Assembly: GCA_964640055.1 (NCBI GenBank)
Contig: CAZXFH010000004.1
Coordinates: 1-64,000 of the forward strand
Length of the DNA: 64,000 nucleotides
Direction of reading: 5' to 3'
Source: CAZXFH01 sp964640055
GTDB lineage: Bacteria; Fidelibacterota; UBA2242; JAFGTP01
Under the pieces are notes generated by a model. It was not told the origin of the DNA and did not search any database. It saw only the letters and a list, made by a program, of their open reading frames with translations. This document shows, piece after piece, positions 54,022-62,103 of the stretch. Both the position numbers and the translations under genes were made by a program. Positions within the stretch are counted from its first letter, which is position 1, and every line of letters begins with the position of its first letter.

Positions 54022-55334
54022 GCACTAACCTCCTCAACAGGTACTTCATCCCGCACATCTATTTTACCGGTAACGGTGGCCGAAATCAAGGCCTGGCGGT
54101 ATTCTTTTAAATGCTGTATGCTGTTTTCTATTTGAATAATTGTGTGATCAATCACCGCAGTCTTCCGGTCGAGGAAGGTGGCGATGGCGCGTTGTTCGGG
54201 GAGGGGAGGTAAAATTACTGGAATACCTCCCATAACGCTTTGATTTAATTTGTCACGAGTTGAACCCCAGATATAATCTTTATAATTAACCACATTTAAA
54301 TACGATTTAAGATAATCAGTATCGATATTTTTATTAGGTAGAAGCACATGAACATGGTTATTTACCCATACTTTTCCAATCACCTTAAAAGCAACGTCTT
54401 TAAATTTCTCGAAAAAAGGGGCTCCATCTTCACCGAGCAGTATTAATTCATTATCGAATAAATAGTCATTGATATAATCTACAATTCCATTCGCACCCCA
54501 GTATGGGATGTTGCCTTTAATCTGTGATCGCTCCTCTGAATTAAGTGGGATACGCTTACTATCTAGACACTTTGTATAATATCTAAGTCTTGAGCGTTTC
54601 CAATAGCTTGGTATTTCCCCAATCCACTCAATTCCCGAGGATTTCATGGGCGCATCCGGGTCCAGGCCTTTGGTCACCGCTTTGGTGATCAGCGCCTGGC
54701 GCTTTTCCTTGAGCCGCGCGATGAGCTGCTCTTTCTTCTCAATCAGCTGGTCAATGGCGGCGGTCTTGCGGTCGAGGAAGGCAGCGATGGCGCGTTGTTC
54801 GGGGAGGGGAGGGAGAGAAATATCGATGCTTCGTACGTCATAAGTACTTAAACCATATCGGGTAATACCATTGGCTCTCAAACCAAATTCTTCTCGGTAT
54901 TTTTTAGATTGAAGCAGTCTAAAAAGATAGCCTCCGAGTATTTCTCTTCCCTTGCATTTAATTAGTGATAAATGATAACCACATACTAGATTATCTTTGA
55001 TCTCTTTTACCAATGCAGGAACTGCAATATCATCCGCTATTTCCGAATCCTTTGTGATGATAATGTCATCAAGTTCTAACTTAAACTTTTCTATCTGACT
55101 ATTGGTAGCAGTCGCTTTCATAAATTCAATATCATTAGTAATGAACTCATTATAATAGACATCTGTATAATTGCATAAATCGACTTCTATTTCGTTTTCA
55201 TCCGTTTTTTTATTCACATTCGACGGATTTGTATTCGAAACAAATTTTAACTTTTTTATACTCCATTTTTCCGGTACTAATCCAATCCACTCAATTCCCG
55301 ACTCTTTCAGTTCATTTTGTTTACGGTAGCGCAT
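54018..55334 (-). CDS. hsdS: Type I restriction-modification specificity subunit
   Basis: 438 residues with two target-recognition domains, each ended by a conserved helix: LPPLPEQRAIAAFLDRKTAA followed by KKEQLIARLKEKRQAL, and later LPPLPEQRAIATFLDRKTAV followed by KEYRQALISATVTGK. These helices set the spacing between the two half-sites. Both TRDs begin with SGIEWIG-like motifs (near residues 12 and 233). The TRD1 coding part (54830-55330) and TRD2 look AT-richer than the helix parts, as expected when TRDs are exchanged. The target sequence cannot be read from the protein. Confidence 0.95.
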   Translation of the reverse strand: MRYRKQNELKESGIEWIGLVPEKWSIKKLKFVSNTNPSNVNKKTDENEIEVDLCNYTDVYYNEFITNDIEFMKATATNSQIEKFKLELDDIIITKDSEIADDIAVPALVKEIKDNLVCGYHLSLIKCKGREILGGYLFRLLQSKKYREEFGLRANGITRYGLSTYDVRSIDISLPPLPEQRAIAAFLDRKTAAIDQLIEKKEQLIARLKEKRQALITKAVTKGLDPDAPMKSSGIEWIGEIPSYWKRSRLRYYTKCLDSKRIPLNSEERSQIKGNIPYWGANGIVDYINDYLFDNELILLGEDGAPFFEKFKDVAFKVIGKVWVNNHVHVLLPNKNIDTDYLKSYLNVVNYKDYIWGSTRDKLNQSVMGGIPVILPPLPEQRAIATFLDRKTAVIDHTIIQIENSIQHLKEYRQALISATVTGKIDVRDEVPVEEVSA

Positions 55335-55357
55335 GTTAATATTGGGTTGCTTTTTTT

Positions 55358-55457
55358 GTCTGCACCATGATTTTCCCGATTGGCATGATTACCTGGTTTT
55401 TGGGTGATTTTGCTCTAGTTGTTAAAATCATGTAATATCCTAAATCATAGTGCAGAC
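55358..55457. repeat. 100-bp element with 17-bp inverted ends
   Basis: GTCTGCACCATGATTTT at 55358-55374 faces TAAATCATAGTGCAGAC at 55441-55457; 15 of 17 positions pair. Further ATGATT/AATCAT motifs lie inside. It fills most of the 154-base gap between the DUF262 gene and hsdS. It may be a small mobile element, a terminator-like structure or a regulatory palindrome. Confidence 0.6.
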
Positions 55458-55488
55458 GATTTGCGGGTGAGTGGTAGCATATTAACAA

Positions 55489-57312
55489 TCATCCTACTAT
55501 TTCTTCAAATTTTTCATGGTTCCAAATCTTCTTACAAATTTCATAATACAATTGTTGCCGTTTTTTCATTTCATCTGATTTAAATGTTTCATACGGTTCA
55601 AATGGAAGGCCATAGTATTCTTTCATCTTTAAAAATCCTGGATTCTTTTCATAGCATAATGGATTTAGCGATTTCGCTAATAGATTTTGGCCAAAATAGT
55701 GTTCCCTTTTAATTCTATATTCTCTATCGCTGTAACTTTGGTTAAACTTACGCGGTAACAGGAGTAGGCCTCCGAAGTTATTCCGGAATTCACGGAACTC
55801 ATACTCGTTATCAAACTCATCAGTGTGTCGTTGGTACTTATCCGCCCATATATGCTCAATTTGGTATATATTTTTCTTTACATTTAAATATCCTGAAATA
55901 TCAGAGGGCATATCCGATTCCGTCTCAATAAAATGGGTCATGCGTGCTAAAATATAGAACAAATACTTTTTCGTAAAATTATTCATCCTAACTGTTAGAA
56001 TTCCATCAATTTGATAGGGATTGGTTTTTATCCATTCTAACAATATATCAGCTAAATTTGAAATACTTTTATCTCGTAATCTTCTCCCTAATTGAAACAT
56101 GCTATAATACATATCTGAATAGGAAACACTTTTGTAATTCACGACTCTCTGCATAAAATAATAGTCCATAAAATATGTAATTAATCTGATCTTGGTTTCA
56201 GTTGTGGACTGAGGATCACTCGGGTCTAAGGAAGAAAGGACTAGTTGATATTGAAGGGTAAAATTATTGTTCGCATTGAAAAAGACTTTATCATATTTAT
56301 CAGTCAATTCAATTGACCATTGTCTCAAATTTTTGTACCAGCGTAGATAAAACTCATAATCCTGTTCAAGAAATCGTTCGAAATCTGCTGAACTATTCAA
56401 CCCAATTTTGTTATTATTATCTCTGATCCATTTGTGGTATCGAGCAATTTCCTCAAAATCTTTATTCTCCGCTCCGCGTTTCCTTTCTCTTATCGATTCC
56501 GCATATTTTGCACGAAACCAGGCACGGAAAAAATCCGAATCCTCTTCTTTTGAAAATTTTCGCAAGTCATGAATACTTATTTTCCAAGCCTCATTTAATC
56601 GATCACGAACACTTTCTTGCGAAATATTCGCCAACAGATATCCCTTAAGCATATCAGTTGAAGTAAGTTGCTGCCCACGATCATTCATCGTTTCAAATAT
56701 CAGATATGCATCTTCATCAGAATATGCGGTTATCTGCACGAGATCGACGTTATCCTTCAACCAATCAATAAAATATGGTAGTGCTCCATTCTTAATATCT
56801 TCCGGAAATTCTCGTTCAATATCCTGATATCGGTTCCAAATATTTTGATTGGACTCAGATTCATCAGAAACATCAAAATCATTTCCTTCATATATTGCTT
56901 TGATTACTTTTGTCCGGTCCTCGATGTCGATATTGAATGTTTTAGTTCCATATTTTTCAGAGAAGATTAAATCATTTATATCAACTTTCATGTCATGAGA
57001 TTTCTGTAAATGGTTTAAATATATCAGCAGTAGAGTTAGAGAAGTCAATCGTTGCTGTCCATCAACAATATATTTTTGACCTCCTCGTTCACATACAATT
57101 ATTGCCCCGAGATAGTAACGAGTATATTTCTCGACTGCGCTTCTCCCATCTCCTTTTTGATATGACTCAAAAAATTTGCCCGAAAAATCATCTAACAGTT
57201 CCTGAATATGCTTTTCTTCCCACCGATACTCTCGTTGGTAATAATCGATAGTATACTTCGTTTTGGTCAACAATTCACTAACCGTTTTCTCTTTGCCTTG
57301 GATTTTATACAT
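55489..57312 (-). CDS. DUF262/DUF1524 (GmrSD-like) protein
   Basis: 607 residues. The N-terminal DUF262 region has the ParB/sulfiredoxin-like motif DGQQRLT at 84-90 (after YIV), which in the GmrS family binds or hydrolyses nucleotides. The C-terminal DUF1524 region has QIEHIWADKY at 485-494 and a late NNFGGLLLLPRKFNQ, a His-Me finger (HNH-like) nuclease layout. GmrSD enzymes cut DNA with modified bases, so this could defend against phages whose DNA carries modified bases that escape the type I enzyme. The gene is AT-richer than its neighbours. It lies 60 bases after the AlbA_2 gene and 154 bases before hsdS, in the same operon direction. Confidence 0.87.
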   Translation of the reverse strand: MYKIQGKEKTVSELLTKTKYTIDYYQREYRWEEKHIQELLDDFSGKFFESYQKGDGRSAVEKYTRYYLGAIIVCERGGQKYIVDGQQRLTSLTLLLIYLNHLQKSHDMKVDINDLIFSEKYGTKTFNIDIEDRTKVIKAIYEGNDFDVSDESESNQNIWNRYQDIEREFPEDIKNGALPYFIDWLKDNVDLVQITAYSDEDAYLIFETMNDRGQQLTSTDMLKGYLLANISQESVRDRLNEAWKISIHDLRKFSKEEDSDFFRAWFRAKYAESIRERKRGAENKDFEEIARYHKWIRDNNNKIGLNSSADFERFLEQDYEFYLRWYKNLRQWSIELTDKYDKVFFNANNNFTLQYQLVLSSLDPSDPQSTTETKIRLITYFMDYYFMQRVVNYKSVSYSDMYYSMFQLGRRLRDKSISNLADILLEWIKTNPYQIDGILTVRMNNFTKKYLFYILARMTHFIETESDMPSDISGYLNVKKNIYQIEHIWADKYQRHTDEFDNEYEFREFRNNFGGLLLLPRKFNQSYSDREYRIKREHYFGQNLLAKSLNPLCYEKNPGFLKMKEYYGLPFEPYETFKSDEMKKRQQLYYEICKKIWNHEKFEEIVG

Positions 57313-57372
57313 AAAAAAACTCCTGATTCTTGACTTGGGACAGACTTGGGACGATGTTGTCCCCGGTTTAAT

Positions 57373-58917
57373 TCACAATTTTTCCAAATACTTTTTGCCG
57401 ATCTCCGTAATGGTGTATTTCTGCTCCGGATGTCTCGGCGCGTCGGGATACAGATACTCAATCAGACCGTAATCCATAAGATTATTCACCATTCGGCGAA
57501 AATGGCCTGTTCGTTTTGTCAAACCCATCTCACGCAGCAATTCATTGAGCGAACTTGGACCGCTGTCCAGTGTTTGAAGAATTCCCGTTTCGGTAGGATT
57601 CAAGGAGTCCGGGAGAGCTTGGTCCCCAGCTTGGTCCCTAGCTTGGCCCCCAGCTTGGACCCCCACTCGAGCTTCCTCATGGATTGGGATGTGTGCAAGG
57701 AAGTAACTTGCCTTATCATCCGTTTCAAAATGCGGTTCCGGAGATCCGTTGTTCTCCATTGCAGCGTAAATTTTCGGAAAGCCGGTTGCCCGTCCCTCTG
57801 TGAGACGCAGTTCCTTCAGAAATTCGCCAATACGACGATTTCTGTACGTTCTTGCTACTATGCGTCTCTCCTGGAGCTTCTTATTATCCACAGGGGGAAG
57901 GGGGCCCGGAAAACTCAACACTTCAATCTGATCTTGACGGATATTCACTTCTATGGGATCATGATGATCATAACTCCGGTGATAAACCGCATTGGCGATC
58001 ACTTCTTCGATTGCAGCGTAGGGATAATTGTAGAATCTTTCTACCTCCGCTTGATTGGGAACTTTGCGCACCTGCTCGGCGATAACGTTAGTCTCGATAT
58101 AATGCAGTGCATCTCTTAATTGATGGTGTATCGGCCCCGTGAAAGATTTTTCCGAGAACTCGTCGCCAACGTCATCACGATATACAACAACATCGATTTG
58201 TGCCCCAGGGAAAAACTGTTCCGGATGTTCATTGAACATAAGCAATCCCACATTAACCGGCTGCAGATTCTCCTCTGCGCCCTTTGCAATCTTCATCCGC
58301 TGACACAGATCTTTGAATGCAATGGAATCCACTTCCTCATAAAGTTGGCTATCCACTTCCGACAGAAAGCTCTTCACAAGACTTTTGTCTATATCATCCA
58401 GTGAGGCTTGGTGGTTGACCCTGTCATCATAGGGTACATTGGCAGCAAGCTCATGTAATTGTTGTTTTTCCTCTCTATCCGCCTGCACCGTTGAACTATA
58501 TCTTCTAATCCATTGTCTTCGTCCTGTCGATTTATCACCTAACGACACCGGTGCATCATAGGGACGGTTATCACCACCGGGACACCAAAGAACAAGGATA
58601 TGTTCTCCTTGGTATTCAGTGAAATGAGTTAGGGCATAATAATTTGGCAGAATCTTTTTGCTAAGTTGAATGAGATCTTTCTGGATAGAATCGAATTGAT
58701 TGACATTTAAGCCTTCTGGGGGCAAAACAGGTTGCCCATCTTTATCCTCTTCTATCCCTATGATAATGTACCCACCGCCAAGGTTATTAATGTCATTTCC
58801 AAAAGCGCACATGGTGTGCATTACAGGCTGCGGATTCCATCCTCTTTTAAACTCTTTGCGCTCGTCTTCCACAATGGAGCCGGTTATCAATTCTTCGATA
58901 TTTATGGGAAGTGCCAT
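57373..58917 (-). CDS. AlbA_2 (Schlafen AAA_4-type) ATP-binding/DNA-binding regulator-like protein
   Basis: The start is placed at ATG 58917, four bases after the hsdM stop, because MALPINIEELITG is the usual beginning of the family; a GTG at 58941 overlaps hsdM. The AlbA_2 domain covers residues ~1-110 (EDERKEFKRGWNPQP, GGGYIIIGIEE). Next is an ATP-binding C-domain (AIEEVIANAVYHRSYDHHDP) and, at the end, a winged helix (LNELLREMGLTKRTGHFRR). Before the winged helix lies a linker with four 12-bp repeats (57616-57663). Homologues in restriction-modification operons are usually called regulators or accessory defence proteins; a precise role is not established. Confidence 0.85.
   Translation of the reverse strand: MALPINIEELITGSIVEDERKEFKRGWNPQPVMHTMCAFGNDINNLGGGYIIIGIEEDKDGQPVLPPEGLNVNQFDSIQKDLIQLSKKILPNYYALTHFTEYQGEHILVLWCPGGDNRPYDAPVSLGDKSTGRRQWIRRYSSTVQADREEKQQLHELAANVPYDDRVNHQASLDDIDKSLVKSFLSEVDSQLYEEVDSIAFKDLCQRMKIAKGAEENLQPVNVGLLMFNEHPEQFFPGAQIDVVVYRDDVGDEFSEKSFTGPIHHQLRDALHYIETNVIAEQVRKVPNQAEVERFYNYPYAAIEEVIANAVYHRSYDHHDPIEVNIRQDQIEVLSFPGPLPPVDNKKLQERRIVARTYRNRRIGEFLKELRLTEGRATGFPKIYAAMENNGSPEPHFETDDKASYFLAHIPIHEEARVGVQAGGQARDQAGDQALPDSLNPTETGILQTLDSGPSSLNELLREMGLTKRTGHFRRMVNNLMDYGLIEYLYPDAPRHPEQKYTITEIGKKYLEKL
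57616..57663 (-). repeat. 12-bp tandem repeat, four copies, in the AlbA_2 gene
   Basis: Four units of AGCTTGGTCCCC (plus-strand reading), with one or two changes each. Because the unit is a multiple of three, they encode a run of four-residue units (GVQA/GGQA/RDQA/GDQA) without a frameshift. The repeat lies in the linker between the ATP-binding part and the winged helix. Confidence 0.9.
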
Positions 58918-58921
58918 GGTA

Positions 58922-60964
58922 TTAGTCGGAAATAACCTCACTGAGCAGTTCCTGAATCTCCGATTCCAGGGATTTTATTTCACCTTCAATCTCCTCGATG
59001 GGACGCGGCGGCTCATAGGTATAGAAATGGCGGGTAAAGGGAATCTCGTAGCCCACACGCCCCACTTTACCATCCTTGTGGTCGCAATATTCGGGATCAA
59101 TCCAGGCATCGGGTACATGGGGCTTGACTTCCCGTTCAAAATAGACATAGACATCTTCATTCAGGGGCACATTCTCATAATCACGTAAATCCGTGTCCGG
59201 TTCGGGCTGGCCCTCTTTATCCCGCACGATATCGGCTTCCTCATCCTGCTCACCAATGGCGCGGACAACAGCATTGATCAGACTCTGCTTGGGTTTGTAA
59301 TCCTGTTCCCGACAGCGCTCCTTGAAGTGTTCCAGGAAATCTTTCCGGTTGGTAAACAGTTCATCCTGCATGGCGTGCAGGATATTGAGAATGAGTTCCT
59401 GCTCCTGTTTCCCTGTGCTAATCTCCTGTTCCTTGGCTTCGGGGTTCTTCTTCCGACTTTTAGCCAGATTCTGGAATACACTTTCCGCTTGCAAGCGCTC
59501 GATCCGTTCCGGAACAGCATGGAAGTTTAACCGCAGCGGCTGCTCTACTCTGAGCTTGCGGAAGCCGAGTTCTTCATTATCAAAAATCTTGACTTTTTCA
59601 CCCTCGGTAAACCCGGAATAGAGCACGGCGATTTCCTGAATCTGTTCATCCGAGATCTCACGGCGCTTATCCCCTAAGCTTTTGCGCATGGGCACCCAGA
59701 TATCCGTAGCGTCGATCAATTGCACTTTGCCTTTCCGTGGGGCTGATTTCCGATTGGTCAAAAACCATATATAGGTGGCGATTCCGGTATTATAAAACAG
59801 TTGCTCCGGCAGGGCGATAATAGCTTCCAGCCAATCATTTTCCAGAATCCAGCGCCGGATCTCACTTTCACCGCTGCCGGCATCACCGGTGAAGAGAGGC
59901 GACCCGTTATGAATCACAGCGATTCGACTGCCGCCGCCAGCCTCTTGCAGGGGTGCCCGATGGGCCAGCATATCCAGGGTAAACAGCAGTTGCCCGTCAC
60001 TGCTGCGGGGTAATCCCGCTCCAAAGCGTCCGGCATAGCCCCTCTGATATTCATCCTCAACAGCCTGTTTATCGCGTTTCCAATCCTTGCCATAGGGTGG
60101 GTTGGCCAGGATATAATTGAAGGTGTCACCGGTGTGCGCTGGATCCGCAAGCGTACTGCCCTGGAAGATATTCTCGGCATCGCCGCCACCACCGGTTTTC
60201 AGAAAGAAATCGCTCTTACAGACAGCATAGGTTTCAGGGTTCAGCTCCTGGCCATAGACGCGCACATCTGCCTGGGGGTTATAATCATGAATCTTTTGCT
60301 TGGTGATGCTGAGCATGCCGCCTGTCCCGCAGGCTGGATCGTAAACCTTGATGACCTTACCGGCTTCGTGTAAGCCTTCGATATCAGGTGACAGCAGGAT
60401 TTCCGCCATCAGATGAATCACTTCCCGCGGTGTAAAGTGTTCACCGGGATTTTCATTGGTGGCTTCATTGAATTTGCGGATCAATTCCTCAAAAATATAA
60501 CCCATTTCCGTATTACTAACCGCATCAGGGTGGAGGTCGATTTCGTTGAATCGCTTGAGTACCAGATATACCAACTTATGATCTTCCAGCTTGCGGATCG
60601 TGTTTTCAAAATCAAAGTTATAGAGCACTTCCCGCATATTCTCGGAAAAAGCATTGATATAGCGCATCAAATTATTGGCGATATGGTCAGGATCATTGAG
60701 CAATTTTTCGAAATCATACCGGGAAGTATTATAAAATGCATAGCCCGCTGCCTGACGCAATAAATCGTCCAGATCATCTAGTTTGTCTTTATACTGATGA
60801 TAGGTTTTCAGAACATTTGCTTTGGTCGGTTTTAAAACACTATCGACCCGCCGGAGTACGGTAAAAGGTAAGATGACATCCTGGTATTTACCGCGTTTGA
60901 AGCTATCGCGGATTAAGTCGGCAATCGACCAGATAAAATTGACTTTGTTGCTGAAATTCTGCAT
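58922..60964 (-). CDS. hsdM: Type I restriction-modification methyltransferase (N6-adenine)
   Basis: 680 residues. SAM-binding DPACGTGGM (209-217) and catalytic NPPY (288-291) define an N6-adenine methyltransferase of the HsdM group; the helical N-domain (residues 1-~170) and GEHFTPREVIHLM are typical. The C-terminal ~150 residues (from about QEISTGKQEQEL) form a helical extension that ends in EYCDHKDGKVGRVGYEIPF. It modifies the host's sites with HsdS, and also forms the restriction complex with HsdR. It is the first gene of the operon; the promoter should lie in 60965-61156. Confidence 0.96.
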   Translation of the reverse strand: MQNFSNKVNFIWSIADLIRDSFKRGKYQDVILPFTVLRRVDSVLKPTKANVLKTYHQYKDKLDDLDDLLRQAAGYAFYNTSRYDFEKLLNDPDHIANNLMRYINAFSENMREVLYNFDFENTIRKLEDHKLVYLVLKRFNEIDLHPDAVSNTEMGYIFEELIRKFNEATNENPGEHFTPREVIHLMAEILLSPDIEGLHEAGKVIKVYDPACGTGGMLSITKQKIHDYNPQADVRVYGQELNPETYAVCKSDFFLKTGGGGDAENIFQGSTLADPAHTGDTFNYILANPPYGKDWKRDKQAVEDEYQRGYAGRFGAGLPRSSDGQLLFTLDMLAHRAPLQEAGGGSRIAVIHNGSPLFTGDAGSGESEIRRWILENDWLEAIIALPEQLFYNTGIATYIWFLTNRKSAPRKGKVQLIDATDIWVPMRKSLGDKRREISDEQIQEIAVLYSGFTEGEKVKIFDNEELGFRKLRVEQPLRLNFHAVPERIERLQAESVFQNLAKSRKKNPEAKEQEISTGKQEQELILNILHAMQDELFTNRKDFLEHFKERCREQDYKPKQSLINAVVRAIGEQDEEADIVRDKEGQPEPDTDLRDYENVPLNEDVYVYFEREVKPHVPDAWIDPEYCDHKDGKVGRVGYEIPFTRHFYTYEPPRPIEEIEGEIKSLESEIQELLSEVISD

Positions 60965-61156
60965 AACTACCTAATTGTTACAATTTAGAGCTAATACAAA
61001 TATGGTCATCAGTGAAAATTTCCATCTTTAAATTCAATTTAGCCATATTTTCTTTATATCTAAATAGAATTTTAGCCTGTTTTTAAAATCCTGACAGGAT
61101 AATGATCCTGTATTAGAGCGGATTAACCCCCAGGAATCAGCAAGACAACGCAAGAA
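60965..61156. other. Upstream region of hsdM
   Basis: 192 bases, AT-rich, with no gene. The promoter of the hsdM operon is expected here on the minus strand. No confident -10/-35 pair was read. The right 164-bp repeat begins immediately after. Confidence 0.4.
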
Positions 61157-61320
61157 CGAGAACGGTTTCAACCGTTTCCGGCAATAAAGCCCTTAAAAGG
61201 GCTCCGAGAGTTAGTTGCTATTATATACCCCCGGTTGAAACCGGGGGCTAATCCTAATCTTTTTTATATGTCATCCCTTTTTGTCGATTGGCGCAAGCGG
61301 AATGTCCTGTTTATTCCCCT
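61157..61320 (+). repeat. 164-bp direct repeat, right copy
   Basis: Aligns with 50794-50957 at 162 of 164 positions in the same orientation. Contains the same three palindromes. Its right end runs into the 41-bp element (61315-61355). Confidence 0.95.
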
Positions 61321-61355
61321 TCTCTTCACAAGAGAAGGGGCTAGGGGATGAGTTC
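61315..61355 (+). repeat. 41-bp palindromic element, right copy
   Basis: Matches 50685-50725 at 36 of 41 positions; core CCCCTTCTCTT facing AAGAGAAGGGG. It ends 11 bases before the stop of the LolA-like gene (61366). Confidence 0.85.
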
Positions 61356-61365
61356 CATCTTCCCG

Positions 61366-62103
61366 CTACTCCCGCAGGGCGGCTTTGGTGAACCGGTAAG
61401 CCGGGATATCCACATTGAATGCAATAGATTCAATGATATATTCCGTACCTTCGCCCCGAGACAACATATCCTTGAAGACCATCTTTTTCGGATACCAGCG
61501 GTTTTGCTGGCGCATGACTTCCTTAACCAGCGTGCTTTTCAGGAGCTTTCCGCTCTTGGCATACCGGTTTTCCTGCAAAGCGATCATCCGCTCCTGGTCG
61601 ACCCACATCTTGCGGGAATGATAAGCAATATCCTCTTTTTTGGCGGTCAGCGCCAGCACCCAGCAGAGGCGGCCGTTCAGAGTGTCCTCACCCGCCACTT
61701 CCGCGCTATACATATGCTCCAGTTTGGGATCTTCCATCAGGTCTTCATAGGAGAGGTCGGAGCCCATCACCGACTGGCGCAACATATGGCCGGCAATCCG
61801 GATGGTACGGTCGGTTTGGGGCGAATACATCCAGAGCTGGTCTGCCAGCTTCAGCATTTTGGTGCCGGCTTCCCGCGGTGGTGACAGGTATTCGGTAAAG
61901 GATTTTTCCGTACCCTGGATCCAGGATTTGGCGGTGATGGACCGGCTGGCACGCCGTCCGTGGATGATCATGGTGGTGGTTGCCACCATGTTCTCCGCCG
62001 AAAGATTCTGGTCGATTTGCTGCAAGATCTCGCTCCCGGATGGAGCCTGCGCGATTCCAAGCAGGGGAATAAAAATGATAAGAGCTAACATTAACTGTTT
62101 CAT
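61366..62103 (-). CDS. LolA-like outer-membrane lipoprotein-sorting protein
   Basis: 245 residues. A signal peptide (MKQLMLALIIFIPLLGIAQA) is followed by a LolA/LolB-like half-barrel pattern: SAENMVATTTMIIHGRR, SWIQGTEKSFTEYLSPPREA, KMLKLADQLWMYSPQTDRT and a late WYPKKMVFKDML. Periplasmic carriers of this fold bind lipid tails. The start ATG overlaps the permease stop by four bases (ATGA), so it is the substrate-binding partner of the two permeases upstream. It is the third gene of the operon seen here. Confidence 0.85.
   Translation of the reverse strand: MKQLMLALIIFIPLLGIAQAPSGSEILQQIDQNLSAENMVATTTMIIHGRRASRSITAKSWIQGTEKSFTEYLSPPREAGTKMLKLADQLWMYSPQTDRTIRIAGHMLRQSVMGSDLSYEDLMEDPKLEHMYSAEVAGEDTLNGRLCWVLALTAKKEDIAYHSRKMWVDQERMIALQENRYAKSGKLLKSTLVKEVMRQQNRWYPKKMVFKDMLSRGEGTEYIIESIAFNVDIPAYRFTKAALRE

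Noticed and set aside
57346..58119. 257-codon plus-strand frame opposite the AlbA_2 gene
   Set aside because: It includes the 12-bp repeat in another frame and has no motif; the minus-strand gene explains the region.
50630..61365. Reading the flanking repeats as phage attachment sites with an integrase
   Set aside because: No integrase, recombinase, tRNA target or phage gene lies inside or at the edges; the repeats are hairpin-rich and not tRNA ends.
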